Assembly (NCBI GenBank): GCA_019914945.1
Contig: CM034103.1
Coordinates: forward strand, 3,038,001-3,102,000
Origin: Typha latifolia
Taxonomy: Eukaryota; Streptophyta; Magnoliopsida; Poales; Typhaceae
Direction: 5' to 3'
DNA: 64,000 bases
Positions 61,271-64,000 of this stretch are shown here, piece by piece (positions within the stretch are counted from its first letter, which is position 1; each line of letters opens with the position of its first letter). Both the position numbers and the translations under genes were made by a program. A model generated the notes under the pieces. That model did no database searches, had not been told where the DNA came from, and saw nothing but the letters and a program-made list of their open reading frames with translations.

Positions 61271-63060
61271 CTTGTTGGATGCTAAATTTTGTTTCAGAGT
61301 GAAATTATTATTGACTCCATCTGTACTCTGTTATATTATTATGGATCCTTTAGGCGTCTCTGCCCATGGATATAGGCAACAAGCTGAACCACAAAAATTG
61401 TTCTTGTTTCTGTTGCTTGTGTTTAGTTTGTTTAAGCCCAGGTTATTCTTGTCGAGATCTCACGATCATCGATTCGGATCACTATGCTTCTAGAATATGA
61501 CAAACCTCCCTCAATGTCCAAACCAACCCGTCATGCAACTTGATAGGATGGTACTAATGCTGATCAAGGAGCAAGATAGCCCATTTCTTCAAATACTCTG
61601 TTATATTATAGTGGATCTTCTAGTCGTATCTGCCCACAGATGTAGGCTATAAGCCGAACTGCAAAAATTGTTATTGTCTCTATTGTTGGTATTTGGTTTG
61701 CTTGAAGCCTAGGTTATTCTTGTTGAGATCTCCATCTTATGATCGTCAATTTGGACTCTGCATGCATAATGTTCATCACAACAAACTGGTATCAGATTGA
61801 TGAGTACGACGAAGTTTGACGTGGAGAAGTTCAATGGACATAATAATTTTGGCATGTGGCATCTGAAGATACGAGCACTTTTGAGGCAACAAGGATTGGC
61901 AAAGGTTTTGGACAACATAGTACTGAGGACTATGCCAGATGAAGAGGCTTAGAATTGTACAGGTAAGCTCACAACGTGATTTTGTTATCTTTCTCAGACA
62001 AGGTGTAACAGGAGGTAGTGAATGAGGAGACAGCCTTCGAATTATTGAGAAAACTTGAAGCTCTCTACGTTATGACCCAAATTCAGAATCATGACTGACC
62101 CTTCTATCTCTTTCCCGCTAAAGGAAGAACTTTTAATCTCAACCCATTAAGAGCTTTTAAACCGTACTTCGTCTCCAACCTCGGTTAGGAAACGCAAGAG
62201 AGAAAGAGAGGTCATTGGCGGCGAGTTGATCACCGATGGTGGAAGCTCCTCTTTTTCTCCTTCTCTTTTCCTCTCCCTCACTTTCTCCTGATGAAACTCT
62301 ATTTAGATGGAATGGTTGGCAAGTATTGCGGCATATGCTGTACCACAGGCACAACAATCCTTGAGCAAGGCACCAGACAGTTAGGCACACTCTGCAACTT
62401 GCTAAACAGATAAACCAGACTCTCATGGAAAGAGCTCGCTATATGCTCTCAACTGTCGAGTTGTCAAAGGACCTCTGGGCTGAAGCAATCAACACACTGC
62501 TTCCCTAATACAACAATTGAGAACAAGACTCTTCTTGAGATATACTACGGTGCTCCCACTGTTTATTCAAATCTTAAGAGTATTTGGTTGTCATGTTTAC
62601 TATCATGTTATATCGACAGCAAAGGAGAAGGGTGCTGACAAACTAGTGGAGTTGAATTGGGGCTACTCAAATGGTGTGATCCAGCGTTCCAAATCAGCCA
62701 GCTTTAGAAGAACACAACTCTAGTTTCCAATCGGGTAATCATGAGCAGAATGAGTGTGGCAGTTGGCAGGCTAATAAGGCAGATTATGGCACTGTATCTA
62801 TATGGATATGCAAACTAGGTACCGTTCACTCTAACATTGGTAGAAGAGATTGAAGTGCAGGAATCGTCCACCTATAGAGAGGACATTATAGGATCAGAGT
62901 ATACAAAGTGGATTCTTGTGATGAACAAGGCGATCAAGTTGCTAAAAGGCTCGAATATAGGTTATAAATGGGTCTTCAAAAGGAACGAAGGGGATCCTAG
63001 GATTGAAAATGCACGATACAAGGTACAATAAGTCGCTAAAGGCTATAACAAAAGAAATCG
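61270..63060 (+). mobile_element. Decayed Ty1/copia retrotransposon
   Basis: The LTR end contains a CTGCCCATGGATATAGGC copia U5 block at about 61360-61380, partly duplicated 270 bp later (61594-61745). The primer-binding site TGGTATCAGATT (61787-61798) fits initiator-Met tRNA priming. Gag starts at ATG 61800 (FDVEKFNGHNNFGMWHLKIR) and stops after 50 codons at a TAG. An integrase-region fragment (TLMERARYMLSTVELSKDLW) lies at about 62420-62475 and a reverse-transcriptase start (NIGYKWVFKRNEG) at 62952-62990. The gag zinc knuckle, protease and most of pol are deleted and frames are broken, so it is non-functional. Confidence 0.85.
61324..61745 (+). repeat. 270-bp-spaced direct repeat at the copia LTR end
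   Basis: TACTCTGTTATATTAT, GTGGATC/ATGGATC, CTGCCCA, CAAAAATTGTT and AGGTTATTCTTGT-GAGATCT recur in the same order from 61324 and from 61594. The second copy is followed by the primer-binding site. Confidence 0.8.
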
Positions 63061-64000
63061 ACTTCAATGAAATCTTCTCTCCTATTGTGAAACATAGCTT
63101 TATACATGCCTATTACGGTCGCCCTCGAGGAAGTTGATTGTCTATCCGATTTGTTAATCTGGACAGAACTCACACGGAACTTGCGAAAGTAATAGGGATC
63201 GATCCAATTGTTAGAATAATCTGAGATTTGGATTTATTGTTCCTCTTGAAGTTAGGAATCCAACACAACAGGAATCTTATCGATTGGGCTAGTAGATCAA
63301 AAATTATGAACGAAACAATGACGAAAGATCAGGAGGTAGCGGGATGGACGTGGATTATATGGTTAGAGTTATGGGAGATAATAATGGCTATGGTGGATGG
63401 GTTAGTACCTTGAACAAGATGAAGTGAGAGAAAAGAGCTTCATAGTATGGCTGGTTGCTGGAGTGAGGAGGGAGAAGTGACAAAGAATTAACCTCAGCTG
63501 TAGACGAGCTCAGGCTGGATACCAAGGGGGAGGAAGGAGGAGAGAGAAGTTGGCTCAAGCCTAGATGCAAAACAAGTTCCAATAATTAATAATTCTAAGT
63601 TGGCTACTTTTTCACATATTTGGAGGCTAGCCAATAATCCAAAAACCTTAAATAAATCCTATTATGGTATAACTTATCCATCGCGCTTTTGAATGCCTCT
63701 CGATCGCGTTCGAACTCCCAAAAAATAGAGCTCTAGATGTTGAACACAATCAGGCGTTCAAGCGACCAAAAACTATGCTCTATATGTGCGAACACAAATT
63801 AGGTGTTCGAATGCCGCATTCAAACACTTTCCACTTGCGTTCGAACGCACCTGCCAAAAGTCATCTTATTTTCCTAAATAATGAGCCAAACTAATATTTG
63901 CAGTGTATAAAAGTGATAGCTTTATGATTAGGCATAACTACTCTAGGAGTAGCTATGAAAGCTATGTGTACTATAGGTGACTGCTAGATGACTCCTACAT
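63061..64000. other. Repeat-derived sequence with TTCGAA palindromes
   Basis: After the copia remnant no protein-coding homology was seen. 63690-63860 holds several ATCGCGTTCGAACTC, GTGTTCGAATGCC and GCGTTCGAACGC words, the same motif class as in the LTR-like segments at 35.8 kb and 41.0 kb, so a third LTR fragment is likely. Confidence 0.5.

Overview
This window is eukaryotic nuclear DNA from a flowering plant. Genes are split by GT-AG introns, intergenic DNA is AT-rich, and decayed plant retroelements are present. The products are plant-typical: PGR5, a PHR-type MYB-CC factor, TOM9, a CYP96-like P450 and a plant cyclopropane-fatty-acid synthase. Very GC-rich 5' exons (glutathionyl-hydroquinone reductase, PGR5) and a GC-rich intronless P450 favour a monocot. 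That is inference; the species is not determinable from the sequence alone. I found no bacterial, phage or CRISPR content.

Layout. 1-2543 (+): the last two coding exons of a G3BP-like NTF2/RRM protein, with three local duplications in its introns. 4789-5583 (+): intronless C2-domain protein. 8015-8326 (-): TOM9 import receptor subunit. 9950-10200: relic of a duplicated P450 5' end, followed by the intact P450 at 10631-12223 (+). 13493-18314 (+): five-exon gene for an unrecognised 242-aa protein, with a GC-rich repeat insertion in intron 2. 19830-21457 (-): ribosomal protein L37, head-to-head over 318 bp with NMNAT (21776-28641, +, nine exons). 29716-31533 (-): glutathionyl-hydroquinone reductase, with an apparent one-base deletion in exon 1. 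32072-34521 (-): ribosomal protein L23 (uL14).

35.2-42 kb is mostly repeat: a decayed LINE interrupted by LTR-like DNA, a possible small conserved gene at 40283-40693, and a solo LTR-like segment. 42429-48115 (+): PHR-type transcription factor with a leader intron, a spliced leader ORF and a fold-back repeat in its last intron. 49710-50289 (-): PGR5. 51652-60305 (-): thirteen exons of a cyclopropane-fatty-acyl-phospholipid synthase whose 5' part is not in the window. 61.3-63.1 kb: a decayed Ty1/copia element, followed by more repeat DNA.

Gene models were built by hand from homology recalled from family knowledge plus splice sites. In each multi-exon model the exon phases add up, which is the main internal check. 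The exception is glutathionyl-hydroquinone reductase, where the phase sum is off by exactly one base and points to the frameshift. The genes look like an ordinary housekeeping and chloroplast neighbourhood rather than a functional cluster. The most unusual points are the shared RPL37/NMNAT promoter, the frameshift, the duplicated P450 promoter with a lost start codon, the duplicated splice acceptor in the G3BP-like gene, the fold-back in the PHR intron, and a dispersed repeat family with an exactly conserved end.
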